DNA of 64,000 nt from Glaciimonas sp. PAMC28666. GTDB lineage: Bacteria > Pseudomonadota > Gammaproteobacteria > Burkholderiales > Burkholderiaceae_D. Position 1 is the first letter of the stretch. Each line of letters begins with the position of its first letter. This document shows positions 7,476 through 17,361 of this stretch, piece after piece. The position numbers were made by a program, and so were the translations under genes. The notes beneath the pieces were generated by a model that ran no database searches, was not told the origin of the DNA, and saw nothing but the letters and a program-made list of their open reading frames with translations. The DNA lies in the NCBI RefSeq assembly GCF_016917355.1, contig NZ_CP070304.1, positions 186,001-250,000 on the forward strand, in the 5' to 3' direction.

Positions 7476-9887
7476 TCAATGCTTCACTACTGTCGTATCT
7501 TTCTTATCGCCGGCTTTGGCGACCGCAGCATCAATCACTGCCTCGTCCTCGGTCAGCGGCACCGGTTGCCGTTCTAAAGCGACCTCCAGTACTTTATCGA
7601 ACCAGCGCACCGGTACGATTTCCAGCTTATTTTTTATATTGTCAGGGATTTCCGCAAGATCCTTAACATTTTGCTCTGGAATTAAAACCGTCTTGATTCC
7701 GCCGCGATGCGCCGCCAACAGCTTCTCTTTCAAGCCCCCGATTGGCAGTACTTCCCCGCGCAATGTGATTTCACCCGTCATTGCAACGTCGGCCCGCACT
7801 GGAATTCCGGTAAAGATCGACACCAGCGCAGTAGCCATCCCGATCCCGGCAGACGGACCATCCTTAGGTGTTGCGCCTTCAGGTACGTGAATATGAATAT
7901 CGGTTTTCTCGAACGCCTCGTTCTTGATGCCAAGCTTCCTGGCCCGACTACGCACAACTGTCCGAGCGGCTTCAATTGACTCTTTCATCACATCACCGAG
8001 AGTACCGGTACGAATGATCGCGCCCTTGCCTTGCATCGCTACCGCTTCAATCGTCAGCAACTCGCCACCGACTTCAGTCCAGGCCAGCCCGACAACCTGT
8101 CCAACCTGATTATCTTTTTCCGCGACACCAAAATCGTAACGGCGAACACCGAGGAACTTGTCGATATTTTTCGATGTAATGGCAACCTTTTTCTCCTGCT
8201 TTTTCAGCAGCAGAAGTTTCACTACCTTTCGACAAATCTTGGAGATCTCGCGTTCCAGGGAACGAACGCCAGCTTCCCGGGTGTAATAACGAATAATGTC
8301 GCGGATAGCACTTTCGGCGACACTAATCTCATCAACCTTCAACCCGTTATTCTTGATTTGCTTAGGCAGCAAATAACGCAATGCAATATTGGCTTTTTCA
8401 TCTTCGGTGTATCCCGACAGACGAATCACCTCCATCCGATCCAGCAATGCCGGAGGAATATTGAATGAGTTCGATGTCGCGACAAACATCACATCCGACA
8501 AATCGAAGTCCACCTCGATGTAATGATCCGAAAACGTATGGTTCTGTTCCGGATCAAGCACTTCGAGTAACGCCGACGATGGATCGCCGCGGAAGTCCAT
8601 GCCAAGCTTGTCAATTTCATCAAGCAGGAATAACGGATTGCGCACGCCGACCTTGGCAAGACTTTGCAAAATTTTACCTGGCATTGAACCAATATAAGTC
8701 CGACGATGACCGCGAATCTCTGCTTCGTCCCGAACGCCACCTAACGCCATACGGACAAATTTACGATTGGTTGCGCGAGCGATCGATTGACCGAGGGACG
8801 TTTTACCGACGCCTGGAGGGCCTACAAAACATAAAATAGGGGCTTTTAATTTGTCAACTCGCTGTTGCACGGCGAGGTATTCCAGAATACGTTCTTTGAC
8901 TTTATCCAAGCCATAGTGGTCGCCTTCCAGTACCTTTTCGGCGTTAGCCAACTCATTGTTAACCTTGGATTTTTTCTTCCATGGCAAACCAACCAGCGTA
9001 TCGATATAGTTGCGTACAACTGTTGCTTCTGCCGACATTGGCGACATCAACTTCAGTTTTTTCAGTTCGCTCTGGGCTTTCTCCAAGGCTTCTTTCGGCA
9101 TCTTTGCTGAAACTATTTTCTTTTCCAGCTCATCCAGATCAGCGCCTTCTTCGCCTTCGCCAAGTTCTTTTTGAATGGCTTTAACTTGTTCATTCAAGTA
9201 GTACTCGCGTTGCGATTTTTCCATCTGACGCTTTACACGCCCACGGATACGCTTTTCAACCTGCAGGATGTCTAATTCACCTTCGAGTTGTCCAAGCAGA
9301 TGTTCGTAACGCTTACCGACGTTGAAGATTTCCAGGATGACTTGCTTTTGCTCAAGCTTGAGCGGCAGGTGCGCAGCGATTGTATCTGCCAACCGCCCTG
9401 CATCATCGATTCCTGCCAGCGAAGTCAGGATTTCAGGCGGGATTTTTTTATTCAGTTTAACGTATTGATCAAACTGTTGAACGATGGCGCGGCGCATGGC
9501 CTCGACTTCAGCTTCGTCGCCAGACTCTGACTCAACTGGTGTCAAGTCCGCAACGAAATGCGTATCGAGCTCACTGATGCGATGAATGCGTGCGCGTTGT
9601 GCGCCTTCCACCAACACTTTTACGGTGCCATCGGGAAGTTTCAACATCTGCAGGATATTGGCAACGCAGCCGATTTCATAAATATCGTCAGCGGACGGTT
9701 CGTCTTTCGCGGCCGCCTTTTGAGCAGCGAGCATAATGCTCTTGCCCTGTTCCATCGCCGCCTCAAGCGCCTTTATGGATTTTGGACGACCGACAAACAG
9801 AGGAATCACCATATGGGGGAATACCACCACATCCCTAAGGGGTAATAGCGGCAACCGGGTTTGTTCAGTAACAGTAGAAGTTGTCAT
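7476..9887 (-). CDS. lon: ATP-dependent serine protease Lon
   Basis: Cytoplasmic AAA+ protease that degrades misfolded and short-lived regulatory proteins. 803 residues from the ATG at 9887 (AGGG upstream; a TTG five codons earlier is less likely). The N-terminal LON domain starts with LPLLPLRDVVVFP. The AAA+ Walker A GPPGVGKTS lies near residue 350 and Walker B LFLLDEIDK follows. The protease domain has the catalytic serine in PKDGPSAG and the lysine in GLKEKLLAA. Length and motifs are normal. It has its own terminators on both sides, so it is a single-gene unit after clpX. Confidence 0.98.
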   Translation of the reverse strand: MTTSTVTEQTRLPLLPLRDVVVFPHMVIPLFVGRPKSIKALEAAMEQGKSIMLAAQKAAAKDEPSADDIYEIGCVANILQMLKLPDGTVKVLVEGAQRARIHRISELDTHFVADLTPVESESGDEAEVEAMRRAIVQQFDQYVKLNKKIPPEILTSLAGIDDAGRLADTIAAHLPLKLEQKQVILEIFNVGKRYEHLLGQLEGELDILQVEKRIRGRVKRQMEKSQREYYLNEQVKAIQKELGEGEEGADLDELEKKIVSAKMPKEALEKAQSELKKLKLMSPMSAEATVVRNYIDTLVGLPWKKKSKVNNELANAEKVLEGDHYGLDKVKERILEYLAVQQRVDKLKAPILCFVGPPGVGKTSLGQSIARATNRKFVRMALGGVRDEAEIRGHRRTYIGSMPGKILQSLAKVGVRNPLFLLDEIDKLGMDFRGDPSSALLEVLDPEQNHTFSDHYIEVDFDLSDVMFVATSNSFNIPPALLDRMEVIRLSGYTEDEKANIALRYLLPKQIKNNGLKVDEISVAESAIRDIIRYYTREAGVRSLEREISKICRKVVKLLLLKKQEKKVAITSKNIDKFLGVRRYDFGVAEKDNQVGQVVGLAWTEVGGELLTIEAVAMQGKGAIIRTGTLGDVMKESIEAARTVVRSRARKLGIKNEAFEKTDIHIHVPEGATPKDGPSAGIGMATALVSIFTGIPVRADVAMTGEITLRGEVLPIGGLKEKLLAAHRGGIKTVLIPEQNVKDLAEIPDNIKNKLEIVPVRWFDKVLEVALERQPVPLTEDEAVIDAAVAKAGDKKDTTVVKH

Positions 9888-9989
9888 GGCGAGCCCTATC
9901 AAAGAAACTTATTATTGATGTTGGCACGAGTAGCCCAAACACAAGCCCTGAGTGAAACAAAAAATCCTCATTAAATTGTCATGAGACGA

Positions 9990-10027
9990 TAAAAAAGCCA
10001 CCCGCGAAGTTACCTTCGGGTGGCTTT
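9990..10027 (-). terminator. terminator of clpX
   Basis: An 11-bp stem (9994-10004 with 10017-10027) with a small inner hairpin, 95 bp past the clpX stop codon. The minus strand ends in six T. Confidence 0.88.
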
Positions 10028-10121
10028 ACGATTGAAGCCAATTTATTTTTTATTCAGAAATTGTACTGCTTTTGTCCAAATAACGGGGTTTTTTGCCCAA
10101 TTTTTACTATTTTTTACAAAT

Positions 10122-11393
10122 TTATGACTTCGCACCCGCAACCTTAGGCTGATCGTGATAAATCATGAGCGGTTTAGCGCCATGCGTGATGCTATTTTCA
10201 TCAATTACGACTTTTGAAACGTTCTTGTGACTCGGCAAGTCATACATTACATCCAGCAAAGCATGCTCAAGAATAGAGCGTAAGCCGCGCGCACCGGTCT
10301 TGCGTGCCAGGGCCTTCTTGGCAATCGCCTGGAGTGCAGCCGGGCGAATGTCCAGCTCCGCACCTTCCATCTGTAATAGCTTGGCGTATTGCTTAATTAA
10401 TGCGTTCTTCGGCTCAACAAGAATCTGAATCAAGGCCGCCTCGTTAAGTTCGGTCAAGGTGGCGATAACCGGCAAACGACCAACGAGTTCAGGAATAAGC
10501 CCGAAACGTGTTAAATCCTCAGGTTCGGCATCGAGCAATACTTCACTGGAAGTGCGCTGCGTCTGGCTCTTTACGTTTGCTGAGAAGCCAATACCGCTCT
10601 TTTCCGAGCGTTCAGAAATAATTTTTGTCAGGCCATCGAAAGCACCGCCGCAAATAAACAGAATATTCGTAGTATCAACTTGTACGAAATCCTGATTTGG
10701 ATGCTTGCGCCCACCCTGCGGAGGAACGGAGGCCATCGTACCTTCAATCAGTTTTAGCAAGGCTTGCTGAACGCCCTCGCCTGAAACATCGCGGGTGATT
10801 GATGGATTATCCGATTTACGGGTAATCTTATCGATTTCATCGATATAGACGATGCCCTTTTGGGCTTTTTCAACTTCATAATTGCAATTTTGCAGCAACT
10901 TTTGAATAATATTTTCTACATCTTCGCCGACATAGCCAGCTTCAGTTAACGTTGTCGCATCAGCAATCACAAACGGCACGTTCAAGGTGCGTGCCAGCGT
11001 CTGCGCCAGTAACGTTTTGCCGGAACCGGTCGGCCCTACCAGCAAGATATTACTCTTTGCCAGTTCGATATCGTCCTTTTTACCCAGATGCTTAAGGCGC
11101 TTGTAGTGGTTGTACACCGCTACCGCCAGGATTCTCTTGGCGGTTTCCTGACCAATCACATACTGATCGAGCAAATCACAGATTTCCTGCGGAATCGGCA
11201 ATTCGGATTTTTGACCATCCAACGTTTCGACGCTTGAGGCCTCGTCACGAATAATGTCATTACATAGGTCAATGCACTCGTCGCAGACGAAGACCGATGG
11301 TCCCGCGATGAGTTTTTTTACCTCGTGTTGGCTTTTCCCGCAGAAGGAGCAATAAAGCAGTTTTTCGCCGCTGGAAGTTTTTTTATCAGACAT
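10122..11393 (-). CDS. clpX: ClpXP unfoldase subunit ClpX
   Basis: AAA+ unfoldase that recognises tagged substrates and feeds them to ClpP. 423 residues. The N-terminal zinc-binding domain has Cys15, Cys18, Cys37 and Cys40. Walker A GPTGSGKT is at 120-127, Walker B is IVYIDEIDK, and the IGF loop that docks on ClpP is present (SGIGFSA). It lies 261 bp after clpP with a strong clpP terminator between them, so clpX probably has its own promoter in addition to any read-through. Confidence 0.98.
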   Translation of the reverse strand: MSDKKTSSGEKLLYCSFCGKSQHEVKKLIAGPSVFVCDECIDLCNDIIRDEASSVETLDGQKSELPIPQEICDLLDQYVIGQETAKRILAVAVYNHYKRLKHLGKKDDIELAKSNILLVGPTGSGKTLLAQTLARTLNVPFVIADATTLTEAGYVGEDVENIIQKLLQNCNYEVEKAQKGIVYIDEIDKITRKSDNPSITRDVSGEGVQQALLKLIEGTMASVPPQGGRKHPNQDFVQVDTTNILFICGGAFDGLTKIISERSEKSGIGFSANVKSQTQRTSSEVLLDAEPEDLTRFGLIPELVGRLPVIATLTELNEAALIQILVEPKNALIKQYAKLLQMEGAELDIRPAALQAIAKKALARKTGARGLRSILEHALLDVMYDLPSHKNVSKVVIDENSITHGAKPLMIYHDQPKVAGAKS

Positions 11394-11604
11394 AGGCCAA
11401 TGTGTAGGTGATCATCAGTAAAGGGTGCCCGCAAAGTAATTGCGGAGTCGGGATATGACAAAATTAGTGCTAAGTCCACAATTCAGCGGTCACGTGGCGT
11501 TCAATCGATATTACCTGTGAAATACCAACTCGTCACGACGCAGACCAATTTAAATGACGTTCACGTCATTTTTCCGCTAAAAGGGGTTTAACGCATTCCA
11601 AAAG

Positions 11605-11639
11605 CAAAACGCCCGACCTGTTGGGGTTCGGGCGTTTTG
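11605..11639 (-). terminator. terminator of clpP
   Basis: A perfect 12-bp GC-rich stem (11605-11616 with 11628-11639) 16 bp after the clpP stop codon. The minus strand continues into a T-rich tract. Confidence 0.9.
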
Positions 11640-11654
11640 TATCACACCCTGCTA

Positions 11655-12281
11655 TCAGGCGCGCGTCGTCAGAACCTTATCAATCAGACCATACTCTACT
11701 GCAGCATCTGAAGACATAAAATTATCACGGTCTGTATCTTTGCCGATCTGCTCGATGGTTCTGCCAGTTTTCTCAGCAAGAATACCGTTCAGACGTTCAC
11801 GCAGATACAGAATTTCCCGCGCTTGAATCTCGATATCCGAGGCTTGCCCTTGAGCACCACCCAACGGCTGGTGAATCATGATCCGGGAATTCGGTAACGA
11901 GAAACGCTTGCCTTTTGCACCGGCTGCCAACAGAAAAGCGCCCATCGATGCAGCCATACCAGTACATAACGTTGACACGTCAGGCTTGATAAATTGCATC
12001 GTATCGAAAATCGCCATTCCAGCCGACACCGAACCGCCAGGAGAATTGATGTAAAGAGAAATATCCTTTTCCGGATTTTCGCTCTCAAGAAAAAGTAATT
12101 GAGCAACGATAAGATTGGCGGTCTGATCATTGACCGGTCCAACCAGAAAAATCACGCGCTCACGCAGCAGACGTGAATAAATATCGTATGAACGCTCGCC
12201 ACGACCACTTTGCTCAACCACGATAGGCACCATGCCAAGCATGTCTGTGTCTAGCGCTGAATTACGATGAAAGCCTGACAT
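11655..12281 (-). CDS. clpP: ATP-dependent Clp protease proteolytic subunit ClpP
   Basis: Serine peptidase that forms the tetradecameric chamber working with ClpX (or ClpA). 208 residues. The triad is Ser112 (GMAASMG), His137 (MIHQPLGG) and Asp186 (DTDRDNF), one residue offset from E. coli numbering. A short N-terminal propeptide is expected before about residue 15. It follows tig by 141 bp in the conserved tig-clpP-clpX order. Confidence 0.98.
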   Translation of the reverse strand: MSGFHRNSALDTDMLGMVPIVVEQSGRGERSYDIYSRLLRERVIFLVGPVNDQTANLIVAQLLFLESENPEKDISLYINSPGGSVSAGMAIFDTMQFIKPDVSTLCTGMAASMGAFLLAAGAKGKRFSLPNSRIMIHQPLGGAQGQASDIEIQAREILYLRERLNGILAEKTGRTIEQIGKDTDRDNFMSSDAAVEYGLIDKVLTTRA

Positions 12282-12389
12282 ATTCTTCCTTATTGAAACG
12301 CACTCGGGACCTGCTCAGATTGCCACATACTATTCTCGCAGAAATTTATATAGCGCGTGATTTCTGCTCAGGTCCGTCAAGCCTACTAA

Positions 12390-12419
12390 CTTAGCAAGGC
12401 TTAGTCTTAGTAAGGCTTA
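12390..12419. repeat. imperfect 16-bp direct repeat between clpP and tig
   Basis: Two near-identical 14-bp blocks (12390-12403 and 12406-12419, one difference) spaced 16 bp apart, directly beyond the tig stop codon. The first block can also pair with AAGCCT at 12379-12384 to form a weak hairpin. Confidence 0.7.
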
Positions 12420-12422
12420 AAT

Positions 12423-13775
12423 TTATGCTTGTTGTCCGTTGTTACCCATCAGCTCATCAAACGCGACCGATTTTTCAGTCACTTTCGATTTACTTAACAC
12501 GTAGTTAACGACGTTTTCTTCTAAAACAAGTGCTTCAACTTCAGCCAGACGGCTGCGATCGCTGAAATAATATTTCAACACTTCTTTTGGATCTTCGTAG
12601 CTCTGAGCGAAATCTTCAACCTGGGCTTTGACTTGTTCAGCGCTTGCTTGCAGCTGGTTTGCTTTAACCACGTCTGCCAGAATCAAACCCAGTCGCACAC
12701 GACGCTCAGCCTGAGCTGCAAACAGCTCTGGAGGAAACGGCATATTCTTGGTATCCATACCGCGCTGTGACATGTCTTGACGCGTCATCTCAACCAAACG
12801 TTGGACGTCCTGATCAATCAGCGCCTTTGGCACATCCAGTTCGCTGACCTTGATCAACGCATCCATCACGCTGTCTTTGTTCTTCGCCTTAACGCGGGCA
12901 CCCACTTCGCGCTCCAGGTTAAGCTTGATATCTGCGCGCATCTTTGTCAGATCGCCGTCTTCCATGCCTAGCGATTTTGCAAAATCCGTATCAACTTCCG
13001 GTAGGTGCGCCCATTCCAGTTTTTTCAACGTGATGGTGAATTCTGCAGTTTTCCCTGCAACATCCTTGCCATGGTAATCGGCAGGGAAAGCAAGGTCAAA
13101 AGTTTTGGCTTCGCCAACTTTGAGTCCAATAGTTGCCGCTTCAAACTCTGGCAACATGCGGCCTTCACCTAATACGAATGCGTAGTCATCAGCTTTACCG
13201 CCAGCAAATTCCACGCCGTCGATTTTGCCAACGAAATCGACTGTTACACGGTTTTCATTTTGCGCGGCCAAATCACTGCCGCCATCGCCATGTTCGCCTT
13301 GTTCGCCCTTGACGTGGTAATGCACACGTTGTTTGCGCAAAATATTGATGGTCTTGTCGATTTCAGCATCGCTGACTTCGGCTTTAGTCTTTTCGACTTC
13401 AACTACACTTAGATCACCGATTTTGACTTCAGGATAAACTTCAAAGGTTGCCTCGAAAGCGATAACGCCATCAGGTACACCTTCGCTGGTTTTAGGTTCG
13501 ATATTAGGGAAACCGGCAACGCGTAAATTGTTTTCGGTCGCTGCGTCGTTAAAAGCGCGGCCGACTTTGTCATTCAGCACTTCGTTTTCAACTTGAAAAC
13601 CGTATTGGGCGGCGACCATTTTCATCGGCACTTTACCAGTACGGAAACCCGGTGCCTTGGCGGTACGAGCACGCACTTTCAGGCGTTTTTCAACTTCGGT
13701 TTGCACTTCAACCATAGGAATAGTTATGGTGAGGCGACGTTCAAGTTTGTTTAGAGTTTCGACTGCAATTGCCAT
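12423..13775 (-). CDS. tig: trigger factor, ribosome-associated chaperone
   Basis: Cytoplasmic chaperone that meets nascent chains at the ribosome exit tunnel. 450 residues from the ATG at 13775. The N-terminal domain carries the ribosome-docking signature ([12 protein letters not shown], near residue 45). A central FKBP-type isomerase domain follows ([14 protein letters not shown]), then the helical C-terminal domain. An upstream in-frame codon at 13871 would add 32 residues unlike the family. A small insertion rich in Gly and Gln in the middle ([11 protein letters not shown]) is unusual but in frame. First gene of the tig-clpP-clpX-lon series. Confidence 0.97.
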   Translation of the reverse strand: MAIAVETLNKLERRLTITIPMVEVQTEVEKRLKVRARTAKAPGFRTGKVPMKMVAAQYGFQVENEVLNDKVGRAFNDAATENNLRVAGFPNIEPKTSEGVPDGVIAFEATFEVYPEVKIGDLSVVEVEKTKAEVSDAEIDKTINILRKQRVHYHVKGEQGEHGDGGSDLAAQNENRVTVDFVGKIDGVEFAGGKADDYAFVLGEGRMLPEFEAATIGLKVGEAKTFDLAFPADYHGKDVAGKTAEFTITLKKLEWAHLPEVDTDFAKSLGMEDGDLTKMRADIKLNLEREVGARVKAKNKDSVMDALIKVSELDVPKALIDQDVQRLVEMTRQDMSQRGMDTKNMPFPPELFAAQAERRVRLGLILADVVKANQLQASAEQVKAQVEDFAQSYEDPKEVLKYYFSDRSRLAEVEALVLEENVVNYVLSKSKVTEKSVAFDELMGNNGQQA

Positions 13776-14044
13776 GTGAATCGTCCAAAAATTTAAAATT
13801 CTTTGTTTTATATGTGTGACCTGAGAAGCCTGAATGACCAAAAACATCGTAAAAAAAATGCTTTCTGTCACTTATATGCCTAAATGTTGCCATTTATGCC
13901 TAGCTCTCGGCACGCTAAAGACCGATATTCTATACGTAAAACAGTTCCTTGCGCCAAAACCGCTTACTGCCCTGTCACTGTTCTTCGATGATCCGGTCCG
14001 GTGCGAGCTTAGCTCCCGTCCCAATCCCCGCAAAAAAGCTCAGG

Positions 14045-14560
14045 TTACTGCATCGGGATGGGGGTGGACGCTGGCACCGGCACCGCGGTAACACTGTTTT
14101 GAGGACTACCGTCCACTAATTTATCTGAGTATGTCAAATAGATCAATGTATTGCGCTTCGGATCCACAATACGCACGATATGCAAGCGCTTGAATAAAAT
14201 CGACATTCGCTCGGTAAATACATCTTCTTGCAACGGCAGCTTGCCCGAAAAACGTACACCGGATGCTACCTGGCGACAGGCAATGGAAGCCTCGGCCCGG
14301 TCCTCGGCAAGTCCTACGGTTCCCTTTACGCCGCCGGTGCGGGCACGTGACACATAGCATGTCACACCTTGCACCTTAGGGTCATCGTAGGCTTCCACTA
14401 CGACGCGATCATTGTGCCCAAGCCAACGAAAAGCCGTGCTGACTTCACCTACCTGTTCAGCCTGGGCTCGTGCATTATTTGCGAAACCGATATTGACGAC
14501 GGCGATGACGACTGCGGGAATCAAGGCACTTAATATTTTAGTTTTAATTAGCATATCCAT
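14045..14560 (-). CDS. creA: CreA family periplasmic protein
   Basis: A 171-residue exported protein of the CreA family, whose function is unknown in all species. Residues 1-32 form a signal peptide ending near NARAQA. The mature part shows conserved CreA features: the start VGEVSTAF, the central CYVSRA and the ASIACRQV motif. The two cysteines of these motifs could form a disulfide. The protein ends in a short Pro/Thr-rich tail. It stands alone, and the 269 bp between it and tig contain no gene. Confidence 0.85.
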   Translation of the reverse strand: MDMLIKTKILSALIPAVVIAVVNIGFANNARAQAEQVGEVSTAFRWLGHNDRVVVEAYDDPKVQGVTCYVSRARTGGVKGTVGLAEDRAEASIACRQVASGVRFSGKLPLQEDVFTERMSILFKRLHIVRIVDPKRNTLIYLTYSDKLVDGSPQNSVTAVPVPASTPIPMQ

Positions 14561-14772
14561 CTTTAAAAAGAAGGGAATACAAAAACGATCAAGGAGAAAA
14601 GTGGGCGTCGTCGCCGACCCGTGCCTCGGGGATACACCTTAATGGCAAAACTGGCTACGCAATGCCGTTGCGATCATTATCGCGACAAAAATACGCCAAC
14701 GCCTCACGCAAAAGGCGTTCCAACGCAAAAATAAGTAAATGAATAAAGTAAATGAATAATCGATGCGCCCAC

Positions 14773-14796
14773 AAAAAAGCCCTCACAAGAGGGCCA
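14773..14796 (-). terminator. terminator of tRNA-Leu
   Basis: A 6-bp GC stem (14779-14784 with 14789-14794) followed on the minus strand by six T, about 90 bp beyond tRNA-Leu. The rest of the 324-bp spacer from 14561 to 14884 shows no gene. Confidence 0.7.
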
Positions 14797-14884
14797 TTTC
14801 GACATCGCACAACTAAATCAAGGCTTCATAACGTAAGTTATAAAGATCAATCAAGCACGCTACGATTATTTTTGTTGCTTTTTA

Positions 14885-14969
14885 TGGTGCGGATAGAGGG
14901 ACTTGAACCCCCACGTCTTACAACGCTAGAACCTAAATCTAGTGCGTCTACCAATTTCGCCATATCCGC
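14885..14969 (-). tRNA. tRNA-Leu (anticodon TAG)
   Basis: An 85-nt class II tRNA with a long variable arm on the minus strand. The acceptor GCGGATA pairs with TATCCGC, the anticodon loop is TTTAGGT, and CCA is encoded. Confidence 0.96.
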
Positions 14970-15397
14970 GTCAAGAGGCCGCATTCTAACAAAGAGATGC
15001 GTGATGCGCCAGTTAATTATAAGAGCATTGCCCTGTTTTGTCCTGCCGCCAGCTTTCCAGACTTTCAAAGCGCCTCCAATATGCTTCGCCGTCGAAAAAA
15101 CGCGCTAAAAAATCAAATTAAACGCAGCCCCTATTCTGCAGCCCACATTCCAAGATTCTCCCGTCGCATAAGGTTTCTCCCTAAATATCCTCGCCTACTT
15201 GTGTAGGATCACGGCTTTTTCCTTTATTATTCGAAGCTAAAAATGTATCCATAAAGAGCGGGAAAAGAAATTGCATCAGCTAAACAGTCGGCAAAGCCGA
15301 GCATATGGCTCTCCTCATATCACAGGCGCATCGATTTGATCGCCTATGACAACACTGAAACAACACTGAAAGTCTAAGCCCGCGTCTATGCGCCCCT
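14970..15397. other. intergenic spacer between tRNA-Leu and hpnC
   Basis: 428 bp without a supportable gene. It must hold the promoters of the divergent tRNA-Leu and hpnC. An 11-bp direct repeat (caacactgaaa at 15350-15360 and 15361-15371) lies just upstream of hpnC. Confidence 0.6.
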
Positions 15398-16210
15398 ATG
15401 CCAACTAATCATTACGAAAATTTTCCCGTTGCTTCAATCCTGCTGCCCGCGCGCTTGCGGCCCGCCGTGCAAGCAATTTATGCGTTCGCCCGTAGCGCAG
15501 ACGATATTGCAGATGAGGGTGATGCCGGCGCCGAAGAAAGGCACGCCGCACTGAACGCGTACGAGGCGGCACTGGACCGAATTGAACAAAAGAAGCCAGC
15601 CGAAAATGCTTTATTTCAGTCCCTGGAAACAATAATCGTGGAATATGCGCTCCCGATAGCCCCTTTTCGGGCGTTACTATCTGCGTTTAAACAAGATGTG
15701 GTGACGTCGCGTTACGATAACTTTGAAGACCTGCTGGATTATTGCCGACGCTCCGCCAATCCGGTCGGGTGTCTGATGCTGCACTTATATGGCGCTGCGA
15801 CGCCACAAAACATGCGCGACTCGGATGCCATTTGTTCCGCTTTGCAATTGATTAACTTTTGGCAAGACGTCGCCATCGACTGGAGCAAGCAAAGGATTTA
15901 TTTACCGCTTGAGGATCTGCGACGCTTCGGGGTCAGTCAGGCCCACATTGCCTCTGCCGTCAATGACCGCGCCTGGCGTAATCTCATGCAATTCGAAGTC
16001 ATGCGGGTACGCAAAATGATGCTGGAAGCAGCACCACTGGCGATACGACTTCCGGGCCGGATTGGATGGGAATTGCGCCTCGTCGTACAGGGAGGCTTGC
16101 GGATTCTGGAACGCATAGAAAAAGTTGATTACGATGTGTTTAGACATCGGCCGAAGTTGGGCAAGTTCGATTGGTGCGTTTTATTTTTTCGGGCCATTCG
16201 GATGCGTTAA
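15398..16210 (+). CDS. hpnC: hydroxysqualene synthase HpnC
   Basis: A trans-isoprenyl diphosphate synthase-fold enzyme. In the HpnCDE route it converts presqualene diphosphate to hydroxysqualene. 270 residues. The first Asp-rich motif DDIADE is at 35-40 and the second is Q157-D-V-A-I-D162. FPVASILLPARLRPAV near the N-terminus is typical of HpnC rather than HpnD. No signal or membrane segment is visible. It is followed after 233 bp by hpnD; the three genes read in one direction and are probably co-expressed. Downstream hopanoid genes such as shc are not in the window. Confidence 0.93.
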   Translation: MPTNHYENFPVASILLPARLRPAVQAIYAFARSADDIADEGDAGAEERHAALNAYEAALDRIEQKKPAENALFQSLETIIVEYALPIAPFRALLSAFKQDVVTSRYDNFEDLLDYCRRSANPVGCLMLHLYGAATPQNMRDSDAICSALQLINFWQDVAIDWSKQRIYLPLEDLRRFGVSQAHIASAVNDRAWRNLMQFEVMRVRKMMLEAAPLAIRLPGRIGWELRLVVQGGLRILERIEKVDYDVFRHRPKLGKFDWCVLFFRAIRMR

Positions 16211-16242
16211 AGAATACCTTGAAGAATGCCTTAAAGAATACC
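16207..16242. repeat. 12-bp tandem repeat, three copies, overlapping hpnC stop
   Basis: Three consecutive 12-bp units (ttaaagaatacc, ttgaagaatgcc, ttaaagaatacc) start at the stop codon of hpnC and continue into the spacer before hpnD. Confidence 0.85.
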
Positions 16243-16443
16243 TCAAAGGTACTGTTACCATTTCTTGCCAATTTTGCTTTAACGGAAAGACTCAGTGGGC
16301 TAGAACCGATTTTTTCAGAGCATTACATTTGTTCTGTTCCACACACTCGGATAGCATAGCGACTTTGCGCACCACATTTGCAGTGACACTTAACCAAAAC
16401 AACCCTTTGGGTTGCCCCGAAACAAGAATACCAAAGATCCTTC

Positions 16444-17277
16444 ATGTCTCCTGACGACTACTGCCAGCAAAAAGCCGCCCAGAGCGGATCAAGTTTTTAT
16501 TATAGTTTTCTATTTTTGCCAGCTGAACGGCGCCGTGCGATCACAGCGCTCTATGCATTCTGCCGTGAAGTTGACGATACGGTCGATGACTGTACCGACG
16601 AAGCGGTAGCCCGCACAAAGCTGATGTGGTGGCGTAAAGAAATTGCATCGATGCTGGCCGGTAACCCGTCGCACCCGGTGACCAAAGCTTTGCAACCGCA
16701 TTTACTGACCTATAAACTCGATGGTCAGCACTTGCAAGCGATCATCGATGGCATGGAAATGGATTTAAATCAGACCCGTTATCTGGATTACCCCGGCCTC
16801 AAGCAATATTGCTGGCACGTCGCCAGCGTGGTGGGTATTTTATCGGCAAGTATTTTTGGTGTGACACAACCGCAAACCCTGCAATTTGCGGAAAAACTCG
16901 GACTCGCCTTCCAACTCACCAATATCATCCGCGATGTTGGCGAAGACGGTCGCAAAGGACGTATCTATTTACCGGTCAACGAATTGCAACAATTTCACGT
17001 CACCGCCGCAGACATATTGAACGCCCGACATAGTGAAAACTTTGAAAACCTTATGCGCTTTCAAGTCGCTCGTGCGCAACAAATGTATGACGAAGCATGT
17101 GCCTTGCTGCCGAAAGAGGATCACCGTGCCCAACGTCCCGGATTAATGATGGCCGCAATCTATCGTGCGCTACTCAACGAAATTGAGCGCGACGGATATC
17201 ATGTGTTAAATCAGCGAATTTCACTTACGCCAATCCGCAAACTATGGCTGGCATGGAAGACGTATATCCGTGGCTAA
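16444..17277 (+). CDS. hpnD: presqualene diphosphate synthase HpnD
   Basis: Condenses two farnesyl diphosphates to presqualene diphosphate, the entry step of hopanoid precursor synthesis. 277 residues. The Asp-rich motif DDTVDD is at 44-49, and NIIRDVGED (Asp164, Asp168) follows, with GRIYLP shortly after. Squalene/phytoene synthase signatures are complete. The ATG at 16444 has no clear ribosome binding site, but the N-terminus aligns with family starts. It sits between hpnC and hpnE. Confidence 0.94.
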   Translation: MSPDDYCQQKAAQSGSSFYYSFLFLPAERRRAITALYAFCREVDDTVDDCTDEAVARTKLMWWRKEIASMLAGNPSHPVTKALQPHLLTYKLDGQHLQAIIDGMEMDLNQTRYLDYPGLKQYCWHVASVVGILSASIFGVTQPQTLQFAEKLGLAFQLTNIIRDVGEDGRKGRIYLPVNELQQFHVTAADILNARHSENFENLMRFQVARAQQMYDEACALLPKEDHRAQRPGLMMAAIYRALLNEIERDGYHVLNQRISLTPIRKLWLAWKTYIRG

Positions 17278-17361
17278 TTCGTTAGTTCCTATAGCCGCAC
17301 GGGAGCCGCTGCCTGTCACATTTTTTGAATAACCAGTTGTAATAACTTAGCTCCGTCTGAC

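Noticed and set aside
9900-9960. Weak sigma-32-like match upstream of lon (CTTGTG ... CCAACAT)
   Set aside because: Two or more mismatches in each box; too weak to call next to the good clpB promoter.
14752-15108. 118-codon frame covering tRNA-Leu
   Set aside because: It translates through the tRNA gene and a terminator; typical false frame over a tRNA.
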